Shown here piece by piece: positions 24,611 through 33,197 of a DNA stretch of 64,000 nt. The DNA is taken from positions 1,483,582 to 1,547,581 of the forward strand of contig NZ_KI912608.1 of assembly GCF_000519265.1 (NCBI RefSeq), written 5' to 3'. Every line of letters begins with the position of its first letter. Within the stretch, counting starts at the first letter, position 1. Source of the stretch: Desulfonatronum lacustre DSM 10312. Lineage in GTDB: Bacteria > Desulfobacterota > Desulfovibrionia > Desulfovibrionales > Desulfonatronaceae. The notes beneath the pieces were generated by a model. It saw only the letters and a program-made list of their open reading frames with translations, had not been told where the DNA came from and searched no databases. Made by a program: the position numbers and the translations under genes.

Positions 24611-26926
24611 CTACAGGACATTCACCCAAATGGGGTTGCTCATGGCCCAATTCCCTTGACCATCTTCAATGATCAAAGCGTACCAGGTATTCTTTTTCGG
24701 CGTGAGAGGCACGGAGACATATTGTTCGTCAACACCGTCATAGTTTTGCTGGAAGGCAAATCCTTCGATTTCACCGTCGTCGTTGAATCTGGCCCCTTCG
24801 GTCACGACCGTGATCGTATCAACTCCATGAACGGAGACCGTCTTGAAGTTCAGATCAAACCCACTGGCGGGAACATGGATGGTTTGGCCGAAGGCATGCT
24901 CGGGATAAACCAGCGGACCGAAGGAAACATAGGAATTGCCCTGTTTCAAAGCCTGGTAATACTTCTCCAGGGTGAAGTCGCCGTCGACCCGCGCGATGGT
25001 CCTGGCATTGCCGGACCGGTATCGCCACACGTCATGGACGTCGCTTCCACCGGCAAGATAGTATTTTTCCTGATTATTCCAAAACTCCCAGGTTCGCTGC
25101 AGAGCCTTGTGGTTATCCTTGGTGGAGATGGCGCCGTTGATTTCGATCAAATCGAAATCCGCGTCCCAGCCTCCGGGAACCATGTCGCGTTCCGCGCTGT
25201 GGAAATACCCGTACGTGATGTAGGGATGCGCGACCATCACCAAAGCGTCCAGTTCTCTGGCCCTGGCAAAAATCTCTCCCGCCGTGGCGCCGGGATCAAT
25301 GGACACGTCCCGCCCATCCAAGGGAATCGGCAAAACATTGATGTGTCCCCAGTTCGGAGAAACCTCGATCCCGGAGATGAAGGAAACGGACCTGGACTTG
25401 GCCATTTCAGCGATCTGTTCATTGTTGGCAATGGAGTCGTGATCGCTGACAAAGACGATATCCAATCCGCCGGCGAGCTGCGAGCGAACAAGATAATCCG
25501 GGGGCGTCACACCGTCCAGAATATCGGAATGGTGGTGCAAGTCCGCCGCATACCAGCCTGAACCGGGCAGGTCGATCAACTGCTCGATGGCTTGAACCAG
25601 TTCGTGACGTCCTTCGGACACAACGGACAGGTTGACCATCTCCTCTCTGGCCGTAAAATCGGCGCCACTGGAAACAGACAGGGTGTACTCGCCCTGAGCC
25701 AACTGGAAGCCGGCCATGCCCGGTTTTTCCAACTCCGTGAAAAAGGTCCTGGCCCCAACGTACTCCACGAGGATTTCCGGCCCCTCTACCACTTCGATCC
25801 GGGCGTCAACGGGTTGTTGCGTCTTCTTGTCCACAACGGAGAGGACAACCTCCCCTCCCGTACTGATGTCATTGAAATCAAGGGGGGTATTCTCCCCCGC
25901 GGAGACGCTGATTCGCTGCTTGGCGGTCAGCGAATACCCCTTGGCCACGGCATGGACGGCATATTCCCCCTCTTCCAGGGCGATCTCATAGGCGCCGTTT
26001 TCCCCGACGGTCCAGGCGAAAAGCATGTCCCGGGCCTCCGGCGTGGCCTTTTCGAATATCACGACAGGTACGTCAACGGCATTGCCCTCGGTGGATCGCA
26101 CAACGCCGGAAACCGTCCCAAAAGGCTTTTCGTTCAGCGCAAGGTTGTGGCGCATCACTTCTGCGGTGCTGCCGATATCATCAAACTGGATCCAGGCCGC
26201 CAGATCCACGGTATCCCCGGGAGCCAGAGTCTGCTTCCTGTAAAGATCGCGCCATCCGGTTCCCCAGGCAAAATCCGTGAATCCGGGGTAATGCACGGCC
26301 ATGGCGAAGTGTTCGTCATATCCGAGAACATAGTCCCCAAACCACTCTTCGGCCACCTGGTCGTAGCCTCTTTCCACCGTGCCCCAGGGACCGAACATGT
26401 ATCCGCTAAGCGTACACAAGGAGTATCCCGCCAGAAGATCTTCGTAAGTTTTCTCTCCGCGATTCGTCATCCGCGTGGAAACATCCAGGATATTGCTTCC
26501 AGATGTAACCGTATACGTCGTGATCAGTTCAATGTTCGCGTCGTAGTCCCTGGTGATCTGGATGACGACCCGGTCAGGGCTCTGCTCCACGATACGCGTC
26601 TGCTGGGATTCACTGGGCCAGGCGGACCAGCCGTGGGGCAGGAAATCGATCAATGCGGTTCGATTGTCGGTCCATTCTCCGTCCACGAAAAGAGCGGAGT
26701 CCACGATGGAGCCATGCGGAACGCCCCAGGGCGGGGTGGTTCCAACGGCAAAGGCTATTTTAAAGAACTCGTTGGAAATGGTGATGTCTTCGTCAGCCAG
26801 GGCGATGCCGTTGACGATGTCCGTCGGCCCTGTGCGCACCTGAACCCCTGGCTCGGCGGCCTGGAGGTTCAGGGAAAAAACAACACTCAACAAAAACGAC
26901 CAGAAAACGATCCTTGCATATTTCAC
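24611..26926 (-). CDS. Secreted CehA/McbA-type PHP metallohydrolase
   Basis: A 771-residue exported protein. Residues 1-23 are a signal peptide (hydrophobic run ending in LQAA). The middle (about 280-370) contains carboxypeptidase-regulatory-like beta domains (GTVSGVVRSTEGNAVDVPVVIFEKA). The C-terminal third is a PHP domain with metal ligands in WYAADLHHHSDI, FVSDHDSIAN, GIEVSPNWGHINV, MVAHPYITYG and GGSDVHDVWR. The CehA/McbA family includes carbaryl esterases, but most members have unknown natural substrates. It follows the AOR gene on the same strand 14 bases away, so it may be cotranscribed with choline-related genes. The link between its substrate and that pathway is unknown. Confidence 0.8.
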   Translation of the reverse strand: MKYARIVFWSFLLSVVFSLNLQAAEPGVQVRTGPTDIVNGIALADEDITISNEFFKIAFAVGTTPPWGVPHGSIVDSALFVDGEWTDNRTALIDFLPHGWSAWPSESQQTRIVEQSPDRVVIQITRDYDANIELITTYTVTSGSNILDVSTRMTNRGEKTYEDLLAGYSLCTLSGYMFGPWGTVERGYDQVAEEWFGDYVLGYDEHFAMAVHYPGFTDFAWGTGWRDLYRKQTLAPGDTVDLAAWIQFDDIGSTAEVMRHNLALNEKPFGTVSGVVRSTEGNAVDVPVVIFEKATPEARDMLFAWTVGENGAYEIALEEGEYAVHAVAKGYSLTAKQRISVSAGENTPLDFNDISTGGEVVLSVVDKKTQQPVDARIEVVEGPEILVEYVGARTFFTELEKPGMAGFQLAQGEYTLSVSSGADFTAREEMVNLSVVSEGRHELVQAIEQLIDLPGSGWYAADLHHHSDILDGVTPPDYLVRSQLAGGLDIVFVSDHDSIANNEQIAEMAKSRSVSFISGIEVSPNWGHINVLPIPLDGRDVSIDPGATAGEIFARARELDALVMVAHPYITYGYFHSAERDMVPGGWDADFDLIEINGAISTKDNHKALQRTWEFWNNQEKYYLAGGSDVHDVWRYRSGNARTIARVDGDFTLEKYYQALKQGNSYVSFGPLVYPEHAFGQTIHVPASGFDLNFKTVSVHGVDTITVVTEGARFNDDGEIEGFAFQQNYDGVDEQYVSVPLTPKKNTWYALIIEDGQGNWAMSNPIWVNVL

Positions 26927-26940
26927 TTAGACCTCTTTTG

Positions 26941-28827
26941 TTACGGTTTCTGAACCGCGGACACCGTCATCACGAATCGACGATCCGTCACGACACCGGT
27001 CCGCTCCAAACATTCCTCAGATGGACGACCCCGCTCGTCCCAACCTCTGACCCGGTAGTAGTCCGTCAGCAGGGTTTGCATATCCTGTTTGGTAATTCGG
27101 TGTCCCTTGTGGGGGCCGCTGGGCAGAGATTCCTCCACGAAACGTCGGGGCAGGCGCTCCTGGGACACGTCCATTCCTTCACGCAGGTTGAACAGCCGGG
27201 TGGTATTCCAGATCCGGCGGCCCAATTCGTCGAAAAAGCCCGACTCCACCTCGCGGCCCGTGGCCGCGTTCAGCAGTTCGGCATAGGTTTCCGGCGTCAC
27301 GCCCATGGCTCCGAAGTCGCATTTCACCAGACAATCCGTGCCCGCCAGGTAGTCCTGCAAGGCCACCACCAGCTCGGCCTTGCCCTCCAGGTCCAACGCC
27401 CGGACCGGCTTGCCCCGCCACTCCATGCCCGTGGCCTCGTAGCCCACGGGAAAGCCGCGCTGGTGGCAGGCTCCCCGGTCCGCGGTCATGTAGGCCAGCC
27501 CCATGCCCGGCGCACCGCGTGGCCCCCAGGCGGGCATTTCCAGGCCCTTGACGTGCTGGGCCAGACTTTCCGCCTCCGGTCCCAGGGCCGCTGCCGCGGC
27601 CTTGACGCCTCGGGACAGAAGACCTCCCAGCTTGCCCTGCCGACCGGCGATCATCCGGATCAGCCGCTCCGCCGCCGCGACGCCGCCAAACTCCAGGTCC
27701 GCGATGTCTTCGGGAGCTTCCAAGTCGGCCAGAAGCCCCTTTACCTTGGCCTCCATGGCAAAACTCACACACGCACCGGTGGAGATGGAATCCAGACCCA
27801 GCAGATCGCAAAGCTTGGTCAGATGGGCCACGGCCCGCGGGTCGCCGATGCCCAGGTTGGTGCCGAGCATGGCCGCGGACTCGTACTCCACGATGTCCGT
27901 GACCATCTGGGCGTGGGCCCCGGTCCGGACCGCGCCCATCTGGGTGCAGGCGATGGGGCACCCGAAACAGGCCGCCCGGCTCAGCCACAAGGCCCGGGAC
28001 TGGCCGCCCTCCCCCAGTTTTTTGGCCAGGGGCGACGTCCCGTCGCTGAAGTTGTTGGCCGGGATCAACCCGGCCTCGTTGGCGAATTCCACCGAGGCCG
28101 CGGTGCCGGAAGCCATCAAGGCCCGGCATTCCGCGCTGTCTTGGATCTCCTGGTTGGCCCGGTCCAGGGCGCGATCGAATCCGGCCTGGTCATGAACCCG
28201 GACCAGGCGGTCCCCCTTCAGGGCCAGGGCCTTCAGATTCTTGGACCCCATCACCGCGCCCGCCCCGCCCCGCCCGGCCTGACGGTTGAATTCGCAGCAG
28301 ATCAGGGCATAGGGAACGTGCTGCTCCCCGGCCGGCCCGATGGTCGCGATTTTGAATCCCTCGTCGCCCAGAGTTTCCTTGACCCGCTGAGTGGCGTCCA
28401 TGGTGTCCAGGCCCCAAAGCTCTCCTGCCGACCGCAACCTGGGACCGTCCCGGTCCAAGACCAGAATCACCGGTTCCGAGGCACGGCCGGTAATCACCAG
28501 CCCGTCGTATCCGGCGTACTTGATTTCCGGGCCGAACATTCCGCCGAAATAGGAGTCCAGGAACAGATTGGTCAGCGGAGACTTGGTCGCCACGCAGGCC
28601 CGCATGGCCGGGGCCGGGGTTCCGGTGAGCGGACCGGGCAGGAAGAGCAGGACATTGTCCGGCCCCAGGGGATCAGCCCGTTCCGGAACCAGGTCCAAAA
28701 GCAGCTTGGCCGCATACCCCTTGCCGCCCAGGTATCCCTCCTGGAGCCAGTCCGGAAGAAGCACATCCTGAAACGTGCCCGTGGTCAGATCCGCATGGAG
28801 CATCACGCCCCAGGCCGCACTGCTCAT
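26941..28827 (-). CDS. Aldehyde:ferredoxin oxidoreductase (tungsten AOR family)
   Basis: A 628-residue AOR-family subunit. The N-terminal domain contains TGPLTG-like FLPGPLTGTPAPAM and NRQAGRGGAGAVMGSKNLKALAL, the pterin-binding signature. The [4Fe-4S] ligands are in CFGCPIACTQ (Cys-x2-Cys-x3-Cys) and a later Cys in GTDCLVKCDF. These enzymes oxidise aldehydes to acids with ferredoxin as acceptor and use a tungsten-bis-pterin. The ATG at 28827 overlaps the stop of the ferredoxin gene by four bases, implying a two-subunit enzyme. Position near betA and a choline-binding protein suggests betaine aldehyde as a possible substrate (inference). Confidence 0.9.
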   Translation of the reverse strand: MSSAAWGVMLHADLTTGTFQDVLLPDWLQEGYLGGKGYAAKLLLDLVPERADPLGPDNVLLFLPGPLTGTPAPAMRACVATKSPLTNLFLDSYFGGMFGPEIKYAGYDGLVITGRASEPVILVLDRDGPRLRSAGELWGLDTMDATQRVKETLGDEGFKIATIGPAGEQHVPYALICCEFNRQAGRGGAGAVMGSKNLKALALKGDRLVRVHDQAGFDRALDRANQEIQDSAECRALMASGTAASVEFANEAGLIPANNFSDGTSPLAKKLGEGGQSRALWLSRAACFGCPIACTQMGAVRTGAHAQMVTDIVEYESAAMLGTNLGIGDPRAVAHLTKLCDLLGLDSISTGACVSFAMEAKVKGLLADLEAPEDIADLEFGGVAAAERLIRMIAGRQGKLGGLLSRGVKAAAAALGPEAESLAQHVKGLEMPAWGPRGAPGMGLAYMTADRGACHQRGFPVGYEATGMEWRGKPVRALDLEGKAELVVALQDYLAGTDCLVKCDFGAMGVTPETYAELLNAATGREVESGFFDELGRRIWNTTRLFNLREGMDVSQERLPRRFVEESLPSGPHKGHRITKQDMQTLLTDYYRVRGWDERGRPSEECLERTGVVTDRRFVMTVSAVQKP

Positions 28828-29285
28828 GATCGGCCCTCCCCATCGCTTGTCGGCATTTCCGACGATGCAAACAATTCCAGAGCCCCCGTGGGGCAGGCCT
28901 TCACGCAATTGGGAGTGCCGTCACACAGGTCGCACTTGAAGGCCTTGCCGCTTTCCGCATCCAGATGGATCATGCCCAAGGGGCAGTACCGACCGCACAA
29001 CCCGCAGGAAATGCACGTCTCCCGGTCAATGGCCACGACTCCGGTCTGCTCGTCCCGGGAAATAGCCTTCACCGGACAGGCCCGCAGACACATCGGATTT
29101 GCGCACTGCTCGCAGACCACCGGAATATGGGCCATATTCTCCCACATTCGCCGAATGGTCAGCATGGATCTACGCGGATTGTACCCGCCGAACACATGCA
29201 GGGAACAGGCGGCCTGACAGAGCTGGCATCCGGTGCAGGCATCGAAATGGGTCCGGATGAATATGGGGGGACGGGTCTGTTGCAT
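28824..29285 (-). CDS. Four-cluster ferredoxin subunit of the AOR
   Basis: A 153-residue iron-sulfur protein with four sets of Cys ligands: CTGCQLCQAAC, CEQCANPMCLRAC, CISCGLCGRYC and CDLCDGTPNCVKAC. This is the pattern of the electron-transfer subunits found with AORs and DMSO-reductase-type enzymes. It overlaps the AOR start by ATGA and lies six bases after the binding-protein gene stop, so it is in the same operon. It should carry electrons from the AOR to ferredoxin or another acceptor. There is no signal peptide, so it is cytoplasmic. Confidence 0.92.
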   Translation of the reverse strand: MQQTRPPIFIRTHFDACTGCQLCQAACSLHVFGGYNPRRSMLTIRRMWENMAHIPVVCEQCANPMCLRACPVKAISRDEQTGVVAIDRETCISCGLCGRYCPLGMIHLDAESGKAFKCDLCDGTPNCVKACPTGALELFASSEMPTSDGEGRS

Positions 29286-29291
29286 GGGAGG

Positions 29292-30236
29292 CTACTTTGC
29301 CATCACCGCTTCGATCACCGGCAGGGCGGGCTGGCCGTCAGCCGTGGTCACGCCGTCCATCCAGCCGCGATAGATTTCCGGGTTGGCGCGCAGCCAGGCC
29401 AGGCCGGCTTCCAGGGGTTCCATTGCGTTGTCTTCATGAAGCATGTTCATGGCCTCGTTGACCATCGCGATGGGCACCAGGTAGTTGTTCAAGAATGTGG
29501 CTACGTTGGGCTGCTCCTGGTCGAATCCGGTGCGGATGTTGATGTACACCGTGGCCGTGCCGTCGTTTTCGCCGAAGGTGGTTTCATCGCTGCCCGTGAG
29601 GTAGGACATGTCGATGATCTTGTTCATCCAGTGCGGAGACCAGCCCAGAAAAACAATCCACTGCTGGTTGCGGGCAAAATTCTGGACCTGGGTCAACATG
29701 GCCGTCTCGCTGGAGGGAATCAGTTCGAAATTCCCCAGGTTGAACATGTTTTCATTGATCATCAGCTCGATGACTTCGTTGCCGTCGTTGCCTTCCTCGA
29801 TGCCGTAGATCTTGTACTCCAGCTTTTCCCCGAACCTGGCGATGTCCGAAAAGTCGCGCAAGCCGCCCTCGTAGGCATAGGTGGGCACGGCCAGAGTGTA
29901 TTTGGCGTTCTCCATGATCACGGAAAACGACTCCACCTTGCCGCTCTCAAAATGGGGCTCGGCGATGCTCTGCATGGTGGGCATCCAGTTGCCCAGAAAG
30001 ACGTCCGCCTGGTCCGAGGCAATGGCCTGATAGGCGATGGGCACGGAAAGCAGCATGCTGGTCGCATCGTAGCCCAGCTCATTCAGAAAGTACTGCGCCA
30101 CCTCGGTCTTCACCGTGACGCAGGTCCAGGGCACGTACACGAACCGGACTTCCTTGGAAGCCAGGGCGTTGCCGGCCAGACTGATCACCACGGCCATAAC
30201 CATGGCCGCCATCATGTTGCGCATTGTCTTGTCCAT
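29292..30236 (-). CDS. ChoX/ProX-type choline or betaine binding protein
   Basis: A 314-residue periplasmic ABC-type substrate-binding protein of the OpuAC family. The signal peptide ends near ALA (residues 24-26). Mature sequence VRFVYVPWTCVTVKTEVAQYFLNELGY and DVFLGNWMPTMQS contain the aromatic residues that build the quaternary-ammonium box in ChoX/ProX. No permease or ATPase gene lies next to it, so it must use components encoded elsewhere or act as a sensor. Neighbouring betA favours choline as ligand. An AGGAGAGG ribosome-binding site precedes the start. Confidence 0.82.
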   Translation of the reverse strand: MDKTMRNMMAAMVMAVVISLAGNALASKEVRFVYVPWTCVTVKTEVAQYFLNELGYDATSMLLSVPIAYQAIASDQADVFLGNWMPTMQSIAEPHFESGKVESFSVIMENAKYTLAVPTYAYEGGLRDFSDIARFGEKLEYKIYGIEEGNDGNEVIELMINENMFNLGNFELIPSSETAMLTQVQNFARNQQWIVFLGWSPHWMNKIIDMSYLTGSDETTFGENDGTATVYINIRTGFDQEQPNVATFLNNYLVPIAMVNEAMNMLHEDNAMEPLEAGLAWLRANPEIYRGWMDGVTTADGQPALPVIEAVMAK

Positions 30237-30271
30237 CGTTCCTCTCCTTGGTTGGATGGTTTGAATATCCT

Positions 30272-30449
30272 GTTATACCATTTCTAATTCAAAGCTTCTC
30301 TTTCGGTATCGGTATCGATATCGGCATCGGGGTCACATTAGGATTATTGGCGAACAAACTGTATCGATCCCGATCCCGATACCGACGCCGACCCCGATAA
30401 CTGCATTTCCAAGCGAAGAAAGCATTGCCGAAGTAGAATTGGTATTATT
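30272..30449. repeat. Hexamer-array inverted repeat, copy F (MITE-like)
   Basis: Left arm 30301-30335 (TATCGG units), loop with ATTATTGGCGAACAAAC, right arm about 30363-30399 (CCGATC/CCGATA units). The outer sequence GTTATACCATTTCTAATTC pairs imperfectly with GAATTGGTATTATT at the other end, giving terminal inverted repeats. The same flanks enclose copy B at 12.3-12.5 kb, but there the loop lies on the opposite strand. It separates betA from the binding-protein gene and reaches the last codons of betA. Confidence 0.8.
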
Positions 30450-32100
30450 GCTTGACTGTCGGCACATGCCGATAAAAGTCCACGCTGGACGGCGGCAGGG
30501 GCGTGTTGCCCAGGATCGCGTCCGCGGCCTTTTCCGCGATCATCAGCACCGGGGCGCAGATGTTGCCGTTGGTGATTTCCGGCATCACCGAGGCGTCCAC
30601 CACGCGCAGATTCTTCAGGCCGTGGACCTTCAAATCCTTGTCCACCACGGCCATGTCGTCGTAGCCCATCTTGCAGGTGCAGCTGGGGTGATACGCGCTC
30701 TCCCCTTCCCGGGCCACGAAGTCCAGGACCTCTTCTTCCGTGGAGACGTGCTCCCCGGGGGAAAGCTCCTTGGCCTTGAACTCGGCGAAAGCCGGCTGAT
30801 TGAAGATCCGGCGGGCGCATGCAATGGCCTCGACCCACTCCTTGCGGTCCTTTTCCGTGGACAGATAGTTGAACCGGATTCGCGGCGCGGTGCTGGGGTC
30901 ATTGGACAGCAGCCGGACAGAGCCCTTGGCGTCGCTGTACATCGGGCCGACATGGAGCTGGTACCCGTGGCCCTCGCTGGGCGCGGTGCCATCGTAGCGG
31001 ATGGCGATGGGCAGAAAATGGAACTGCAAATTCGGGTACGCGACCTCGTCGTTGCTCCGGACAAAGCCCCCGGCCTCAAAATGGTTGCTGGCCCCGATGC
31101 CCGTGCGCCGAAACAGCCATTCCAGACCGATCTTGGGCATGTTCCAGGGCTTGAGTGCCGGATAGAGGCTCACCGGCCGCTTGGACGCGCACTGGATGTA
31201 GACCTCCAGGTGGTCCTGCAGATTCTCGCCCACGCCCGGCAGGTCCGCGACCACGGAAACGCCCTTGGATAAAAGGTGCTCCGAATTGCCGACCCCGGAA
31301 AGCTGAAGCAGTTGCGGCGAGTTGATCGCCCCGCCGCAGCAGATGACCTCCCCGGCGTAAACTTTGTGCAGCTTGTCGCCCTTGCGGTATTCCACGCCCA
31401 CGGCGGTGCGCCCGTCGAAAAGAATCCGGGTGGTCAGGGCCTTGCAGATCAGTTTCAGATTGGAGCGGTGCAAAGCCGGGTGCAGATATCCGCGAGCCGT
31501 GCTCCAGCGATTGCCGCGATAGGTGGTGCTTTCGAACTTGCCGAAGCCTTCCTGCTGAAAACCGTTCACGTCCGAGGTGATGGGATACCCGGCCTGCTGG
31601 ACCGCGGCGAAAAAAGCGTCGAACAGCGGGTTCTCGCATTTCGGGGTGGTCAGGTACTGCCCGCCGGTCCTGCCCTGATAAGCGTCCGCGCCCTTCAGCC
31701 GGTATTCCATCTTTTGAAAATACGGCAGGCAGTGGGCGTAGTCCCAGTTCTCCAGGCCCTTGATCGCGCCCCATTTCTCGTAGTCCATGGCGTTGCCGCG
31801 AATGTGGATCATCCCGTTGATGGAGCTGGAACCGCCCAGAACCTTGCCCCGGGGCTGGGCGATCCGGCGGTTGTGCATGTGCTGTTCCGGCTCGGACTCG
31901 TAAGCCCAGTTGTAGAAGGTGTTGGTCAGATTGAAGGACAGGGCCGAGGGCATGTGGATCCGGAAATCCATCTTGTGGTCCCAGCGGCCGGCCTCCAGGA
32001 CCAGCACCCGTCGATCAGGATCCGCGCTCAGCCGATTGGCCAGGATGCTTCCCGCGGTTCCCGCGCCGATGATAATCACGTCGTATGTTGTGTTGGACAT
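30445..32100 (-). CDS. betA: BetA-type choline dehydrogenase (GMC oxidoreductase)
   Basis: A 551-residue flavoprotein. The FAD-binding YDVIIIGAGTAGSILANRL is at residues 6-24, GMC signature 1 is KVLGGSSSINGMIHIRG and signature 2 is GAINSPQLLQLSGVG. The C-terminal catalytic region AYHPSCTCKMGYDDMAVVDKDLKVHGLKNLRVVDASVMP matches choline dehydrogenases. The enzyme oxidises choline to betaine aldehyde and passes electrons to the membrane chain. The first gene downstream of the FadR-like regulator, it shares strand with the binding protein, ferredoxin and AOR. No betB is visible. Confidence 0.9.
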   Translation of the reverse strand: MSNTTYDVIIIGAGTAGSILANRLSADPDRRVLVLEAGRWDHKMDFRIHMPSALSFNLTNTFYNWAYESEPEQHMHNRRIAQPRGKVLGGSSSINGMIHIRGNAMDYEKWGAIKGLENWDYAHCLPYFQKMEYRLKGADAYQGRTGGQYLTTPKCENPLFDAFFAAVQQAGYPITSDVNGFQQEGFGKFESTTYRGNRWSTARGYLHPALHRSNLKLICKALTTRILFDGRTAVGVEYRKGDKLHKVYAGEVICCGGAINSPQLLQLSGVGNSEHLLSKGVSVVADLPGVGENLQDHLEVYIQCASKRPVSLYPALKPWNMPKIGLEWLFRRTGIGASNHFEAGGFVRSNDEVAYPNLQFHFLPIAIRYDGTAPSEGHGYQLHVGPMYSDAKGSVRLLSNDPSTAPRIRFNYLSTEKDRKEWVEAIACARRIFNQPAFAEFKAKELSPGEHVSTEEEVLDFVAREGESAYHPSCTCKMGYDDMAVVDKDLKVHGLKNLRVVDASVMPEITNGNICAPVLMIAEKAADAILGNTPLPPSSVDFYRHVPTVKQ

Positions 32101-32135
32101 ATCTTGTTTCTCCTTGGGGTTTGAATTCAGAGTTC

Positions 32136-32909
32136 TCAGAGTTCATTGGTTCGAAGCGTTTTCTGAAACGCCTCCACCTTCCTGCGCAAAATCATATAGT
32201 GAAAGCTGATGTAGGACTTGGCTTTAATGGGGTCGTGACGGGCGATCTCCAGGGCGGTGTGCCGCCAATTGTCCACGATGCACTGCCGGTATTCCGCGTC
32301 CTCGTACAGGGCGTTGTCCATGGAACTGAAACCGATCTGAACGGCCTGCATGATCCATTCAAAAATCGGATTATCGGCCATTTTGGCAAATAACAGGTTC
32401 AGTTCCCGGTCCAGTTCGGCAAGCAGCTCCATGTTCGCCTCGTCCGCCACGCCCGCAAGGGCATCGGCCTTGTCCTGGAGCCGTTGCTTCTGCTCCACGC
32501 TGCCGCGGGCAATGGCCAGGTCCGTGATCACGGAGTCCATGCTTTCCCGAAATTCGATCAGATGCATGGGATCGGTCTGGTTCTGCTTCAGGAACAAGGC
32601 GAAGGATTCGCTGATGCTGACCACCTCGATGTTTTTGACGTACGCCCCGCCCTTGGCCCCTTTGCGGATATCGATCAATCCCTTGTGCTTGAGCACCTGC
32701 AACGCTTCGCGAATTACGCCGCGCCCGGTCTTGAACAGGACTTGCAGCTCCCGCTCGCTGGGCAGCCGCTCACCGGGCTTGACCTTGCCGCCAAGCACCG
32801 CGGCTTGAATCTGCAAAGCGATGTCCTCGCCGGCACGTCCAGCCTTGATGGGAGCCGAGCAGACTTCCTCCAGCCCTTCGGCTTTACCGGCACTAAATGG
32901 ACGGTCCAT
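32136..32909 (-). CDS. GntR/FadR-family transcriptional regulator
   Basis: A 257-residue regulator. The N-terminal winged helix-turn-helix has the FadR signature LPSERELQVLFKTGRGVIREALQVLKHKGLIDIRKGAKGGAYVK (about residues 44-87). The C-terminal all-helical FCD domain (about 105-240) binds a small ligand, often a carboxylate. An AGGAGG ribosome-binding site fixes the start at 32909 rather than 33008. It lies 35 bases before betA and probably controls the choline/AOR genes. It is divergent from the YeeE pair with a 288-base spacer between the two starts. Confidence 0.88.
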   Translation of the reverse strand: MDRPFSAGKAEGLEEVCSAPIKAGRAGEDIALQIQAAVLGGKVKPGERLPSERELQVLFKTGRGVIREALQVLKHKGLIDIRKGAKGGAYVKNIEVVSISESFALFLKQNQTDPMHLIEFRESMDSVITDLAIARGSVEQKQRLQDKADALAGVADEANMELLAELDRELNLLFAKMADNPIFEWIMQAVQIGFSSMDNALYEDAEYRQCIVDNWRHTALEIARHDPIKAKSYISFHYMILRRKVEAFQKTLRTNEL

Positions 32910-33197
32910 TAAGCTGTCCTCCTGACAAGATTTGTCGGTGTCGAAAAGGCAAAACTGAACAAAATCAAGAATAAATCTCCAAAAGGCGCCACCAAATGGC
33001 CAGACCAATCTACATGCCAGCGTATGAATGTCAACCCCAAAAGAATCCGAAAACCTCGCTTGTCCATCAGCTCACAAGAGGCCGGACCGTGATCGGACTG
33101 GACCTGATTCCGGAATGTGATAAGAACAAACCCAAAAGCATTCGGCTTTCGCGAAACGCCAAACAGCGTGCTTGGCAAACATCAAGGAGGCAGCGTC

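Noticed and set aside
25592-26953. Plus-strand frame of 453 codons
   Set aside because: Antisense to the secreted PHP hydrolase, with no motif and no ribosome-binding site.
26914-29217. Long plus-strand frame of 767 codons opposite the AOR and CehA/McbA-type genes
   Set aside because: It is the GC-rich antisense shadow of the AOR and ferredoxin genes. The product has no recognisable domain, while the minus-strand frames have full family signatures.
28965-30287. Plus-strand frame of 440 codons opposite the choline-binding protein
   Set aside because: His-rich composition typical of antisense to a high-GC gene; the minus strand carries a clear signal peptide and OpuAC domain.
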